The notes under the pieces were generated by a model. It was not told where the DNA came from, did no database searches, and saw only the letters and a list, made by a program, of their open reading frames with translations. A program made the position numbers and the translations under genes. A stretch of DNA of 64,000 nucleotides from Streptomyces sp. NRRL F-6131. Its GTDB lineage: Bacteria; Actinomycetota; Actinomycetes; Streptomycetales; Streptomycetaceae. Where the stretch lies: NCBI GenBank assembly GCA_000719695.1, contig JOHN01000053.1:1-64000 (forward strand). Reading direction: 5' to 3'. Within the stretch, counting starts at the first letter, position 1, and every line of letters starts with the position of its first letter. This document shows positions 33,985-42,324 of this stretch, one piece after another.

Positions 33985-35096
33985 CCGCCTACGACGACGA
34001 CCGGATCGGCCGCGCCCGGGTCACCGACAACCCCGAACTCGCCGCCTACTACGAGGAGCTGGCCAAGGTCGACGCGGGCGCGCTGTGGACCGTGGCGAAC
34101 GAGATCGAGCCCTGGTACCCGCAGCCCCGGTCGGTCCCGGTGCTCTGGCGCTACGCCGACCTGCGCCCGCTGGTGCGCAAGGCCCTGCCGCTGGTCAAGG
34201 CCGACGACGCGGGCCGCCGGGTGGTCATGCTGGTGAACCCCGGCCGCCGCGAACTCAGCGCCGCCGTCGGCCTGCTGTACACCGGCCTGCAGATCATGGG
34301 CCCCGGCGAGGCGATGACCGCCCACCGCCACCAGGCCTCCGCGCTGCGCTTCGTCCACGAGGGCACCGGCGCCTGGACCGTCGTCGACGGCCAGAAACTC
34401 AAGGTCGGCCCGCGCGACTTCGCGATCACGCCCAACAGCACCTGGCACGAGCACGGGAACGAGTCCGCCGACGGCCCGGTGATCTGGCAGGACGGCCTGG
34501 ACATCCCGCTGGTCAACATGCTCGACGCCAACTTCTACGAAGTCCACCCCGAGCTGTACCAGCGGCCCGGCCCGGTGGCCAACTCCTCGCTGCTCACCTA
34601 CAGCGGCAATCTGCTGCCGTACGGCGCGGAGAAGTGGACCCGGCCGTACTCGCCGCTGCTCGGCTGGCCCTGGGAGCCCAGCTACCACGCGCTCGCCCAA
34701 CTCGCCCGGGCCGCCGAGGGATCGCCCTACGACGGGGTGATCATGGAGTACACCAACCCGGTCACCGGCGGCTCGGTGATGCCCACCATGAGCGCCCACC
34801 TCCAGCTGCTGCGCCCCGGCCAGGCGACCCGCGCCCACCGGCACACCGGCTCGGTCGTCTACACGGCCGCCAAGGGGCGGGGCGTCTCGGTGGTCGCCGG
34901 GCACCGCTTCGAGTGGCAGCAGGGCGACATCTTCGTGGTGCCGTCCTGGGCCTGGCACGAGCACGCGAACCTCGACCCCGGCGAGGACGCCTGCCTGTTC
35001 TCCTTCAACGACTTCCCGGTGATGCACTCGCTCGGCCTGTACCGCGAGGAGCCCTACCCGGACCACGACGGGCACCAGCCCACCACCAGGCCGTGA
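33981..35096 (+). CDS. gentisate 1,2-dioxygenase
   Basis: The 371-residue bicupin enzyme cleaves gentisate between C1 and C2 to give maleylpyruvate. The first cupin has AHRHQASALRFVHEG and HEHGNE (Fe ligands His), and the second has RAHRHTGSVVYTAAKG and WHEHAN. N-terminal ALWTVANEIEPWYPQP is a family signature. It overlaps the nitrilase stop (ATGA). Together with the hydroxylase this fixes the route as gentisate-type, not catechol-type, degradation. Streptomyces salicylate genes sdgABCD use the same logic. Confidence 0.85.
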   Translation: MTAYDDDRIGRARVTDNPELAAYYEELAKVDAGALWTVANEIEPWYPQPRSVPVLWRYADLRPLVRKALPLVKADDAGRRVVMLVNPGRRELSAAVGLLYTGLQIMGPGEAMTAHRHQASALRFVHEGTGAWTVVDGQKLKVGPRDFAITPNSTWHEHGNESADGPVIWQDGLDIPLVNMLDANFYEVHPELYQRPGPVANSSLLTYSGNLLPYGAEKWTRPYSPLLGWPWEPSYHALAQLARAAEGSPYDGVIMEYTNPVTGGSVMPTMSAHLQLLRPGQATRAHRHTGSVVYTAAKGRGVSVVAGHRFEWQQGDIFVVPSWAWHEHANLDPGEDACLFSFNDFPVMHSLGLYREEPYPDHDGHQPTTRP

Positions 35097-35144
35097 CTCG
35101 ACGGGTACCGGCCCACCCCACCCCGTGACCAGGAGCGCACACCC

Positions 35145-36044
35145 ATGCGGCTGTTGACCTACTGCACCCCCGGCGACGACACCCCCCGCCCCGGCGCCCT
35201 GCTGGACGGGGACCGGGTCGCCGACCTGTCCGCCCTCGCCTCCGCCGCCGGCCTCCGGCTGCCCCCCGACCTGCTGGGGCTGATCGCGGCCGGGGAGCCG
35301 GCCCTGGCCACCGCCCGCGAGCTGCTCGCCGACCCCGACCCCGCCCGGCTCCGCCCGCTCGCCGAGGTCGAGCTGCGCGCGCCGCTGCGGCCCGGCAAGA
35401 TCGTCGGCGTCGGCCTCAACTACGTCGAGCACGTCGCCGAGTCGCACCGCACCCTGGACACCGAGCGCGAACTGCCCGACCGGCCCGTGCTGTTCAGCAA
35501 GCCCTCCACCGCCGTCACCGGCCCCGGCCAGCCGATCCTGCACAACGCCGACCTCACCAAGCAGCTCGACTGGGAGTGCGAACTCGCCGTCGTCATCGGC
35601 GCACCGGCCTTCCGGGTGAGCGAGGCCGACGCCTGGCGGCACGTCTTCGGCTACAGCATCGTCAACGACGTCAGCGCCCGCGACCAGCGCCGCTCCGGCC
35701 AGTGGTTCTTCTCCAAGGGCCAGGACAGCTACGCGCCGTTCGGCCCGGTCGTGGTGACCGCCGACGAGATCCCCGACCCGCAGCGGCTCGACCTGTCCCT
35801 GCGGGTCAACGGCGAACTGCGACAGGACTCCAACACCCGCCACATGCTGTTCGGCATCGCCCGGCTGATCGCCGACATCTCCTCCGGCGTCACCCTGGAG
35901 CCCGGCGACGTCATCTCCACCGGCTCGCCGTCCGGCGTCGGCGCGGGGATGGTGCCCCCGCAGTTCCTCCAGCCCGGCGACCTGGTCGAGGCCACCGTCG
36001 AGGGGATCGGCACCCTCGCCAACCCGGTGGTCGACGCCCGCTGA
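35145..36044 (+). CDS. fumarylacetoacetate hydrolase family protein (acylpyruvate hydrolase)
   Basis: The 299-residue FAH-fold enzyme has the catalytic core at about 80-299: KIVGVGLNYVEHV, KPSTAVTGPG, the metal-binding DWECELAVVIG, and GYSIVNDVSARDQRR. In gentisate pathways it hydrolyses fumarylpyruvate to fumarate and pyruvate, or maleylpyruvate directly to maleate and pyruvate. Because a maleate isomerase follows and no maleylpyruvate isomerase is seen, direct maleylpyruvate hydrolysis is the better guess. AGGAG lies before the ATG, and the gene is 48 bases downstream of the dioxygenase. Confidence 0.85.
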   Translation: MRLLTYCTPGDDTPRPGALLDGDRVADLSALASAAGLRLPPDLLGLIAAGEPALATARELLADPDPARLRPLAEVELRAPLRPGKIVGVGLNYVEHVAESHRTLDTERELPDRPVLFSKPSTAVTGPGQPILHNADLTKQLDWECELAVVIGAPAFRVSEADAWRHVFGYSIVNDVSARDQRRSGQWFFSKGQDSYAPFGPVVVTADEIPDPQRLDLSLRVNGELRQDSNTRHMLFGIARLIADISSGVTLEPGDVISTGSPSGVGAGMVPPQFLQPGDLVEATVEGIGTLANPVVDAR

Positions 36045-36134
36045 CCGGCCGCCCGCCCACCGGCCGCCCGCCCACCGGCCGCCCGTCCACCGGCCGCCCG
36101 CTCCGCGGCCGCCCCCTCCATGGCCGCCCGCTCT
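36045..36134. repeat. six tandem copies of a 15-bp unit
   Basis: The unit CCGGCCGCCCGCCCA is repeated six times in register, exact in copies 1-2 and with one to four changes in copies 3-6. It fills the gap between the FAH-family and maleate isomerase genes and could form mRNA structure or expand by slippage. Confidence 0.75.
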
Positions 36135-36155
36135 CCCCGCAGAGGAGCCCGTCCG

Positions 36156-36953
36156 ATGACCGCCCCGACGAACGCCCCGACGAACGCCCCGACCGCCACC
36201 ACCTACCGGATCGGCCAGATCGTCCCGAGCTCCAACGTCACCATGGAGACCGAGGTGCCCGCCCTGCTGCGGGCCCGCGAACGGGTCGCGCCCGAGCGGT
36301 TCACCTTCCACTCCAGCCGGATGCGGATGACCAGGGTCACCCCCGAACAGCTGCGCGCCATGGACGCCGAGTCCGACCGGTGCGCCACCGAACTCGCCGA
36401 CGCCCGGGTCGACGTGCTCGGCTACGCCTGCCTGGTCGCCGTCATGGCCACCGGCCCCGGCTACCACCGGGAGGCCGAACAGCGGCTGCACCGGCGCACC
36501 GCCGAGAACGGCGCCGCCGCACCCGTGGTCACCAGCGCCGGCGCACTGGTGACCGGACTGCACACCATCGGCGCCAAGAAGGTCGCCGTCGTCACCCCCT
36601 ACCTGCGGCCGCTGGCCCGCACCGTCGTCGACTACCTCGGCCACGAGGGCATCGAGGTGCTGGACTTCGCGGCCCTGGAGATCGCCGACAACCTCGACGT
36701 CGCCGCCCACGACCCGGCGAAGCTCCCGGCGATCGCCGCCGGGCTCGCGCACAGCCGGGCCGACGCGGTGGTGCTGTCCGCGTGCGTGCAGATGCCCTCG
36801 CTGTCGGCGATCGAGGAGGCCGAGCAGCGGCTCGGCAAGCCGGTCGTCTCGGCGGCCGTCTGCACCGCCCACCAACTGCTGCGCGCCCTCGGCCTGCCGG
36901 CCTTCGCCCCCGGCGCCGGGCACCTGCTCTCCGGCGCCTACGCCGAGGCCTGA
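36156..36953 (+). CDS. maleate cis-trans isomerase (Asp/Glu racemase superfamily)
   Basis: The 265-residue protein shows the two catalytic cysteines of maleate isomerase, one in LGYACLVAVMATG and one in LSACVQMPS, and the SSNVTMETEVPAL N-terminal motif. It converts maleate to fumarate, which enters the TCA cycle. The start ATG 36156 has GAGGAG nine bases upstream; the in-frame ATG at 36120 lies in the tandem repeat and is unlikely. In this operon it gives meaning to a maleylpyruvate-to-maleate branch. Arylmalonate decarboxylase-like relatives share the fold, but the paired cysteines and motifs favour the isomerase. Confidence 0.8.
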   Translation: MTAPTNAPTNAPTATTYRIGQIVPSSNVTMETEVPALLRARERVAPERFTFHSSRMRMTRVTPEQLRAMDAESDRCATELADARVDVLGYACLVAVMATGPGYHREAEQRLHRRTAENGAAAPVVTSAGALVTGLHTIGAKKVAVVTPYLRPLARTVVDYLGHEGIEVLDFAALEIADNLDVAAHDPAKLPAIAAGLAHSRADAVVLSACVQMPSLSAIEEAEQRLGKPVVSAAVCTAHQLLRALGLPAFAPGAGHLLSGAYAEA

Positions 36954-37004
36954 CCGGCGCGTCATCCGGCCGGGGTCGGCCGGGGTCGGCCGGGTCGACC
37001 GGGG

Positions 37005-37036
37005 CCGGACCGCGGTCCGGGGCCCAGCGCTATGAT
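37005..37036 (+). promoter_or_regulatory. promoter and palindromic operator of the PaaX-type gene
   Basis: TATGAT (37031-37036) is a near-consensus -10 box 29 bases before the start codon. The perfect 16-bp palindrome CCGGACCGCGGTCCGG (37005-37020) covers the expected -35 position, so an autoregulatory site is likely. Short CCGGGGTCGG repeats precede it. Confidence 0.55.
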
Positions 37037-37064
37037 CACCACGAGCCGTCGGGAGGAGATCCGG

Positions 37065-38024
37065 ATGACCGAGAGCACGCCCCGGCCGAGCTCGCTGATC
37101 CAGACCGTCTACGGCGAGTTCGTCCGCCGCCTCGGCGGCTGGATATCCATCGCCGACCTGATCGCCCTGATGGCCGAGCTGGACGTCGACGCACCCGCCG
37201 TCCGCTCGGCCATCTCGCGCCTGAAGAAGGCCGGCACCCTCCTCCAGGAGCGCCGCCCCGGGGACGGCGTCGGCACCGGCACCGGCTACCGCCTCTCCCC
37301 CGCGATGGAACCGGTCTTCGACGAGGGCGACCGCCGGATCTTCCGCAGCCTGGCACCCGCCGAACTCGCCGACGGCTGGGTGGTGGCCGTCTTCTCCGTC
37401 CCCGAGTCCGCCCGCGCCCACCGCCACACCCTGCGCTCGCGGCTCAGCTGGCTCGGCTTCGGCAACGCCGCCCCCGGCGTCTGGCTGGCCCCCGCCCGGG
37501 TGCTGCCCGACGCCCGACGCCTGCTCGAACGCCACGGCCTGGACGCCTACGTCCACCTCTTCCTCTCCGCCGAGTACGCCGGGTTCACCGATCTGCGCAC
37601 CGCCGTCGCGGCCTGGTGGGACTTCCCCGCCATCGAGGCCCAGTACGCGGCCTTCACCGACGCCTGGCAGCCCACCCTCGCCGCCCTGTGCCCGCGCACC
37701 GACGACGGTCGCGACATCGACGATCGCGACAACGACAGCCGGTCCGACAATGCCGGCCGGTCCGACAGCGACACCGACATCGACCGCGACATCGAGCCGG
37801 CCGCGGCGTTCCGCGCCTACGTCCCGATGCTCACCCAGTGGCGCCGGCTGCCCTACCTCGACCCGGGCCTGCCCGCGCCGCTGCTGCCCGCCGACTGGAA
37901 CGCCGTCGCGGCCCGGGCCGTCTTCACCGGACTGCACGCCCGGCTCGCCGGACCGAGCCTGCGCCACGTCGAGAAGGTCACCGGGCCGGCGACCGCCGCC
38001 CACCACCGCCAGGAGCCGCGATGA
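37065..38024 (+). CDS. PaaX-family transcriptional regulator
   Basis: The 319-residue protein has the PaaX winged helix (about 10-75; SLIQTVYGEFVRRLGGWISI, AVRSAISRLKKAGTLLQ), the middle domain (WVVAVFSVPESARAHRHTLRSRL, GFGNAAPGVWLAP) and the C-terminal PaaX_C region (QWRRLPYLDPGLPAPLLPADW). PaaX repressors respond to aryl-CoA thioesters, matching a pathway that begins with an aryl-CoA ligase. An unusual Asp/Arg/Ser-rich insert (about residues 210-240, RDIDDRDNDSRSDNAGRSDS) separates the last two domains. It probably represses the operon promoter at about 28340 and its own. Confidence 0.85.
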   Translation: MTESTPRPSSLIQTVYGEFVRRLGGWISIADLIALMAELDVDAPAVRSAISRLKKAGTLLQERRPGDGVGTGTGYRLSPAMEPVFDEGDRRIFRSLAPAELADGWVVAVFSVPESARAHRHTLRSRLSWLGFGNAAPGVWLAPARVLPDARRLLERHGLDAYVHLFLSAEYAGFTDLRTAVAAWWDFPAIEAQYAAFTDAWQPTLAALCPRTDDGRDIDDRDNDSRSDNAGRSDSDTDIDRDIEPAAAFRAYVPMLTQWRRLPYLDPGLPAPLLPADWNAVAARAVFTGLHARLAGPSLRHVEKVTGPATAAHHRQEPR

Positions 38025-39640
38025 CCCACCAGCCCCCCGCCGACCTGCTCGTCCGCGCGGCCGCCGTGCACACCCTCGTCCCCGGCGAACCGCCGCAGCG
38101 CGCCCTCGCCGTCACCGGCACCCGGATCACCGCCCTGGCCGCCGACCCGCACGGCCTGGACGCGCTGATCGGTCCCGGCACCGAGGTGGTCGACGCCCCC
38201 GGGGCGACCGTGCTGCCCGCCTTCGACGACACCCACACCCATCTGATCCTCGCCGGGCACAGCGTCCACGGCGTCCCCGTCCACCGCGCCACCGACCTGC
38301 CCGGTTTCCTCGCCCTGCTCCGCGAGCGCGCCGCCCGCACCCGCGCCGGCGAGTGGATCCGCACCACCGTCAACTGGCAGGAGATCAACCTCACCGAGCA
38401 GCGGATGCCCACCACCGAGGAGCTGGACACCGCCACCGCCGACCACCCCGTGCTGGTCCGCCGCGGCGCCTACAACATGGTGCTCAACTCCGCCGCGCTG
38501 CGGCTCGCCGGAATCACCGCCGCCACCCCCGACCCGCCCGGCGGCGTGATCGAGCGCGACCCGGACGGCCGACTCACCGGTCGCCTGATCAACAAGGCGA
38601 TCGAGCTCGTCGAACGCGTCCTGCCGCAGCCCGGCCTCGCCGAGCGGATCGACGGCCTGCGCGCGGCCTCCGCCGACTACGCCGCCACCGGCATCGGCAC
38701 CGTCCGCGACTGCCTCGTCCCCGTCGAGGACCTCGACGTGCTGCGCGCCGCCCGCGCCGAGGGCGCCCTCGCCGTCCGGGTCCGCGCCCTGGTCTCCGGC
38801 TTCGCCGTCCGCACCCCCGAGGAGGTGGACGGGCTCCTCGACCGCGTCGAAGCCTGGCGGGCCGCCGGCCACGAGGACGATCAACTCTCCGTCTGGGGCG
38901 TCAAGTTCGGCATCGACGGCGGCTTCGAGGCGGGCGCGCTGGAGGAGCCGTACCAGGGGCAGCCCTGCTACCACGGCCGGCTGCTGTGGGAGCCGAAGGA
39001 ACTCGCCGACGCCGTCGACCGGGTGGTCGGGCGCGGCCTGCGGGTCGGCGTGCACGCCTGGGGCGACCGCGGGCTGCGCACCCTGCTCGACGTCTTCGAG
39101 GACGTGCTCGCCCGCCGACCCGGACTGCCCACCGGCACCCTCGTCGTCGAGCACGGCGGGCTCGCCCGCGCGGACCAGCGGGCCCGGGCCGTCGCCCTCG
39201 GCATCCCGGTGACCGTCCAGCACCCGCTGCTGCACGACGGCGCGCCCACCCAGCAACGGGCCTGGGGCGCGGAACGCACCGGCGCGCTCTTCCCGCTGCG
39301 CGAGTGGCTCGACGAGGGCGCGCTGCTCGCCGCCGGTTCGGACTTCCCGGTCGGCCCGTACGGCGCGATGGTGTCGGTGTGGGGCATGACCACCCGCGGC
39401 ACCGTGGCCGGGGTGGTGGGTCCGGAGCACGCGATCGAACGGTCCGAGGCGATCGCCCTGCACACGGTGGCGGCGGCCCGGCTCACCGGCGAGAGCGCGG
39501 ACCGCGGCTCGCTGCGGCCGGGCGCGCTCGCCGACCTGACGCTGTGGCCCGCCGACCCGCTGAGCTGCCCGGTGGAGGAGCTGCGGGAGCTGCTGCCCGA
39601 GCGCACGCTGGTCGGCGGGCGCACCGTGCACCGACGCTGA
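38021..39640 (+). CDS. YtcJ-like metal-dependent amidohydrolase
   Basis: The 539-residue amidohydrolase has the HxH metal motif in FDDTHTHLILAG, the later His in GVHAWGDRG and VVEHGGLAR, and the Asp in AAGSDFPVGPYG. These are features of the YtcJ/N-substituted formamide deformylase branch. It overlaps the PaaX stop (ATGA) and is the last gene of the catabolic operon. Deformylation or hydrolysis of an amide precursor of the aromatic acid would suit the context, alongside the nitrilase, but no substrate can be read from the sequence. A paralogue lies at 52398-54035. Confidence 0.8.
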   Translation: MTHQPPADLLVRAAAVHTLVPGEPPQRALAVTGTRITALAADPHGLDALIGPGTEVVDAPGATVLPAFDDTHTHLILAGHSVHGVPVHRATDLPGFLALLRERAARTRAGEWIRTTVNWQEINLTEQRMPTTEELDTATADHPVLVRRGAYNMVLNSAALRLAGITAATPDPPGGVIERDPDGRLTGRLINKAIELVERVLPQPGLAERIDGLRAASADYAATGIGTVRDCLVPVEDLDVLRAARAEGALAVRVRALVSGFAVRTPEEVDGLLDRVEAWRAAGHEDDQLSVWGVKFGIDGGFEAGALEEPYQGQPCYHGRLLWEPKELADAVDRVVGRGLRVGVHAWGDRGLRTLLDVFEDVLARRPGLPTGTLVVEHGGLARADQRARAVALGIPVTVQHPLLHDGAPTQQRAWGAERTGALFPLREWLDEGALLAAGSDFPVGPYGAMVSVWGMTTRGTVAGVVGPEHAIERSEAIALHTVAAARLTGESADRGSLRPGALADLTLWPADPLSCPVEELRELLPERTLVGGRTVHRR

Positions 39641-39659
39641 GCAGCGCTACTGACCCGCG

Positions 39660-40271
39660 TCAGCGTCCGCCGGAGCCGTGGGAAGGGCCTTCCAGGGGCC
39701 GGACCTCCTGGAGCAGGCCCCAGGTGAAGTCCGCCGTGCGGGCCTGCGGGCGGCCCTCGGCGTCCGGGGCGGTGAAGTCCAGCCGGAACCGGTTCGGCGC
39801 ACTGCCCTCGCGCGGCACCGCGGGCGGGAACGCCGCCCCCAGGTCGGCCACCACACAGCTCCACGGGGCCAGATCGGCGAGCGTGCGCAGCACCGGCGCC
39901 GGGGCGTCCGGCGCCCGCACCAACCAGGCGTTCAACAGCGGCGCACCCGCCCCGGCCGGGCCGACCAGGACCTCGAAGCGCAGCTCCGGCCAGAGCGGCA
40001 GCACCCACTGGCGCGCGGAACAGGCGAGGTCCCCGATCCGCCGCGCCACCACCGCCTCGGGCGTCCCGAGCACGGCGGCGTACCGGCGGGCGCCGGCGGG
40101 GTACGTCGGCGAGCGCAGCATCGCCTGCCAGCGCTTGTTGGCCTCCCGCATCCCGACCCGGGTCCCGCCGAGGCGCCGGACGGCGTCCTCGACCAGCTCC
40201 GGCCTGAAGTCCGCCATCCGCCGCAGCAGGACCAGCTGGAACTCCGTCACCCCGAACCCGTGCACCGCCAC
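39660..40271 (-). CDS. conserved hypothetical protein
   Basis: The 203-residue protein is not recognised. It is a mixed alpha/beta soluble protein with no signal peptide or membrane segment. Notable stretches are VGMREANKRWQAMLRSP and APWSCVVADLGAAFP; no catalytic motif is clear. Its end is 19 bases from the convergent amidohydrolase gene. The start is probably GTG 40271, but later starts are possible. Confidence 0.55.
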   Translation of the reverse strand: MAVHGFGVTEFQLVLLRRMADFRPELVEDAVRRLGGTRVGMREANKRWQAMLRSPTYPAGARRYAAVLGTPEAVVARRIGDLACSARQWVLPLWPELRFEVLVGPAGAGAPLLNAWLVRAPDAPAPVLRTLADLAPWSCVVADLGAAFPPAVPREGSAPNRFRLDFTAPDAEGRPQARTADFTWGLLQEVRPLEGPSHGSGGR

Positions 40272-40387
40272 CTCGCCAGGCTACCGGGGCCCACCGCGCC
40301 CGGGCCGCGACACCGCCGGACGCGGCGGTGCGCGGCACACCTACCGGGCCCGGGTCGGGTACGGCGCGAAGGTGCTGGTGTGTTCGT

Positions 40388-40534
40388 CGACTCGCCGACG
40401 TCATCGGCCTGGACACCGTCCAGGCCATCGCCCGGTCGATGTACGACGAGTACAAGGAACCCCTCTACGCACCCCCACCCCTCCTCACCCGTATGGCCGA
40501 AGCCGGCCACCCGGGCCGCAAAACCGGCCACCCC
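40388..40534 (+). pseudogene. C-terminal remnant of 3-hydroxybutyryl-CoA dehydrogenase
   Basis: Translation in one frame gives RLADVIGLDTVQAIARSMYD, then EYKEPLYAPPPLLTRMAEAG and GRKTG, which matches the end of the C-terminal dimer domain of 3-hydroxyacyl-CoA dehydrogenases. There is no NAD-binding domain, start codon or ribosome site in the 115 bases before it, and after GRKTG the usual GFYDY-like ending is lost. It is a decayed fragment, close to a strong terminator that may once have served the full gene. Confidence 0.75.
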
Positions 40535-40557
40535 CGACACCCTGACCCCCGCACCAG

Positions 40558-40597
40558 AACGGCCCGGCCGGGATCACTCGATCCCGGCCGGGCCGTT
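40558..40597. terminator. 18-bp perfect hairpin terminator
   Basis: AACGGCCCGGCCGGGATC (40558-40575) pairs perfectly with GATCCCGGCCGGGCCGTT (40580-40597) around ACTC, followed by CCTTCCT. It ends the remnant gene's strand and also lies just downstream of the small minus-strand gene. Confidence 0.75.
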
Positions 40598-40609
40598 CCT
40601 TCCTCACCG

Positions 40610-40813
40610 TCAACCGAAGGGCAGAACGGCGGTACTACCGGTGGCGAGCACCCGCGCGTACTCGTCCTCGCCCAGCGCCCGGTAGTTGAGCACCGGGTCC
40701 CCCGCCCGGACGAGGGCCGTCGCACACCCGAGACACCAGGGCCGCGGCGGCCGCACGTCGACGTCCTCGATCGCCGCGGGGGCGGCATGGCAGTTCGCGC
40801 AATCGTCCGTCAT
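40610..40813 (-). CDS. small zinc-ribbon-like protein
   Basis: A 67-residue protein with two CxxC pairs: CANC near the N-terminus and CLGC about 27 residues later (MTDDCANCHAAP, RPWCLGCATAL). This spacing suits one zinc-binding site. The function is unknown. The start ATG 40813 is supported by GGAGG six bases upstream; the longer reading from 40903 has no such site. Confidence 0.6.
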   Translation of the reverse strand: MTDDCANCHAAPAAIEDVDVRPPRPWCLGCATALVRAGDPVLNYRALGEDEYARVLATGSTAVLPFG

Positions 40814-40920
40814 CGGATCCTCCGTGGTCAGGACGCGGCGCGGCACCGGATTCAGGCGCTCGTCCCGCGGTCGCACGCCAGCAGCGTACTCGGCACGCGG
40901 CATCCCGAGCGCCTCCTCCC

Positions 40921-41571
40921 TCAGCGCAGGGCGACCGCTGCGGTCGAGCGTTCGGTGGCGATCTTGATGGCGAAGCCCGCCAGCGCGGTGCCCATCACGT
41001 AGCGGTGCACCCGCTGCCAGAGCGGGTGCCGGGAGAAGAATCCGGCGACGGAGCCGGCCGTGACGATGAAGAACGCGTTGCCCGCGACGCCCACGACGAT
41101 CAGCGTCAGCCCCAACAGCACGCCCTGCAGGCCGACATGGCCGCGCTCCGGCTCGACGAACTGCGGCAGCAGGGAGATGTAGAGGATCGCCACCTTGGGG
41201 TTGAGCAGGCAGGTGAGGAAGCCCATCAGGAAGAGCTTGCGGGGCCCGTCCGGTGCCAACTCCTGCGCGGTGAAGGCCGATCGGCCACCCGGACGGACGG
41301 CCTTCCAGGCCAGCCAGAGCAGGTAACCCGCTCCGGCGAGCTTGATCGCCAGGTAGATCTCCGGCACCACCGCGAAGACGGTGGCGATACCGGCGGACAC
41401 CGCGAAGAGGTAGACCAGGAAGCCGAGCGCGACCCCCGCCAGCGAGACCAACCCCGCCCGGCGGCCCTGCGCGATCGAACGGGAGACCAGGTAGATCATG
41501 TTCGGCCCCGGCGTCATCACCATACCGAGCTCCACCAACGCGATCCCCGCTATTGCCCCGAGCCCGATCAC
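40921..41571 (-). CDS. LysE/RhtB-family amino acid exporter
   Basis: The 216-residue membrane protein has about six hydrophobic segments and the family motif MVMTPGPNMIYLVSRSIAQG near the N-terminus, followed by GFLTCLLNPKVAILY. LysE/RhtB proteins export amino acids or their analogues. I chose GTG 41571 because GGAGG precedes it by seven bases; the frame is open to 41607 but has no ribosome site there. It is a single-gene unit; the substrate is unknown. Confidence 0.85.
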   Translation of the reverse strand: MIGLGAIAGIALVELGMVMTPGPNMIYLVSRSIAQGRRAGLVSLAGVALGFLVYLFAVSAGIATVFAVVPEIYLAIKLAGAGYLLWLAWKAVRPGGRSAFTAQELAPDGPRKLFLMGFLTCLLNPKVAILYISLLPQFVEPERGHVGLQGVLLGLTLIVVGVAGNAFFIVTAGSVAGFFSRHPLWQRVHRYVMGTALAGFAIKIATERSTAAVALR

Positions 41572-41688
41572 AGCACTACCTCCGTACGCGCGTTCGTTTA
41601 CGCGCAACCTAGCAGCTCAGGGGCGTGGCGGACGGAGTGAGCCGAACCACAACGCCGCACGACACGAGGTTCTCCTCGGTCAACAGCG

Positions 41689-42261
41689 CTACGGCAAAAG
41701 GCCGTTCCTCGCCCGATCAGCGAGGCGGTGCGGGCCGAGGTAGTAGGAGAGCGCCGCGTGCGAAGGGCCGTCCGGGATCCCGCCCGAGACCAGGAGCCGG
41801 ACGACCTCGGCCTCCGGCAGCCACTCCACCAAGGCGGCCTCGGAGGCGTCCTGCGGCTCGCCGATCCGGGTGCAGCCGGTCACGTGGTACGCCCGGAAGT
41901 GGGCGTCGCTGATCCCGGCCATGGCGTCGTACTCGGTCATCAACTCGACCCGACCAGGCCGCCACCCGGTCTCCTCCTCCACCTCCCGGGCCACGGCCAC
42001 AGCGGGCTCCTCACCCGGATCCGCCCAGCCGGCCGGAACCTCCCAGCCCCAGCGGCCGGTGATGAACCGGTGCCGGTGGATGAGCAGGAAGCGCCCGCCG
42101 TCGTCGGTGACGACGGCGGTCGTCGAGGCGCGCGGCATCCGGACCACATGGTGCTCCACCCGCCCGACACCGGGGATGTCGACGTCGTCGAGCCACAACT
42201 CGACCCACGAGGACCCGTACACCTCCCGACGGCCGTACACCTGCCACTCCGCTCCCGCCAC
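41689..42261 (-). CDS. NUDIX hydrolase
   Basis: The 190-residue protein has a perfect NUDIX box, GWADPGEEPAVAVAREVEEE followed by TGW, and the typical LLIHRHRFITGRWGWEVPAG upstream strand, a pattern seen in ADP-ribose pyrophosphatase-like enzymes. GGAGG lies five bases before the GTG start. It diverges from the HAD-hydrolase gene across 179 bases containing a 35-bp palindrome. Confidence 0.85.
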   Translation of the reverse strand: MAGAEWQVYGRREVYGSSWVELWLDDVDIPGVGRVEHHVVRMPRASTTAVVTDDGGRFLLIHRHRFITGRWGWEVPAGWADPGEEPAVAVAREVEEETGWRPGRVELMTEYDAMAGISDAHFRAYHVTGCTRIGEPQDASEAALVEWLPEAEVVRLLVSGGIPDGPSHAALSYYLGPHRLADRARNGLLP

Positions 42262-42324
42262 CGGACCTCCTCACCCACGCACGACCTGACGGCCCGACCC
42301 TCTCACGGTGGGCGCCCACGAGGT

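Noticed and set aside
36045..36134. Tandem repeats as a CRISPR array
   Set aside because: The 15-bp units are contiguous with no spacers.
33891..38006. A 1371-codon minus-strand open frame across the gentisate genes
   Set aside because: It spans five plus-strand genes with recognisable enzymes and has low-complexity sequence; it is an antisense shadow of GC-rich coding DNA.
40558..40597. Long inverted repeat as a possible insertion-sequence end
   Set aside because: It has a 4-base loop, no flanking duplication and no transposase; it is a terminator.
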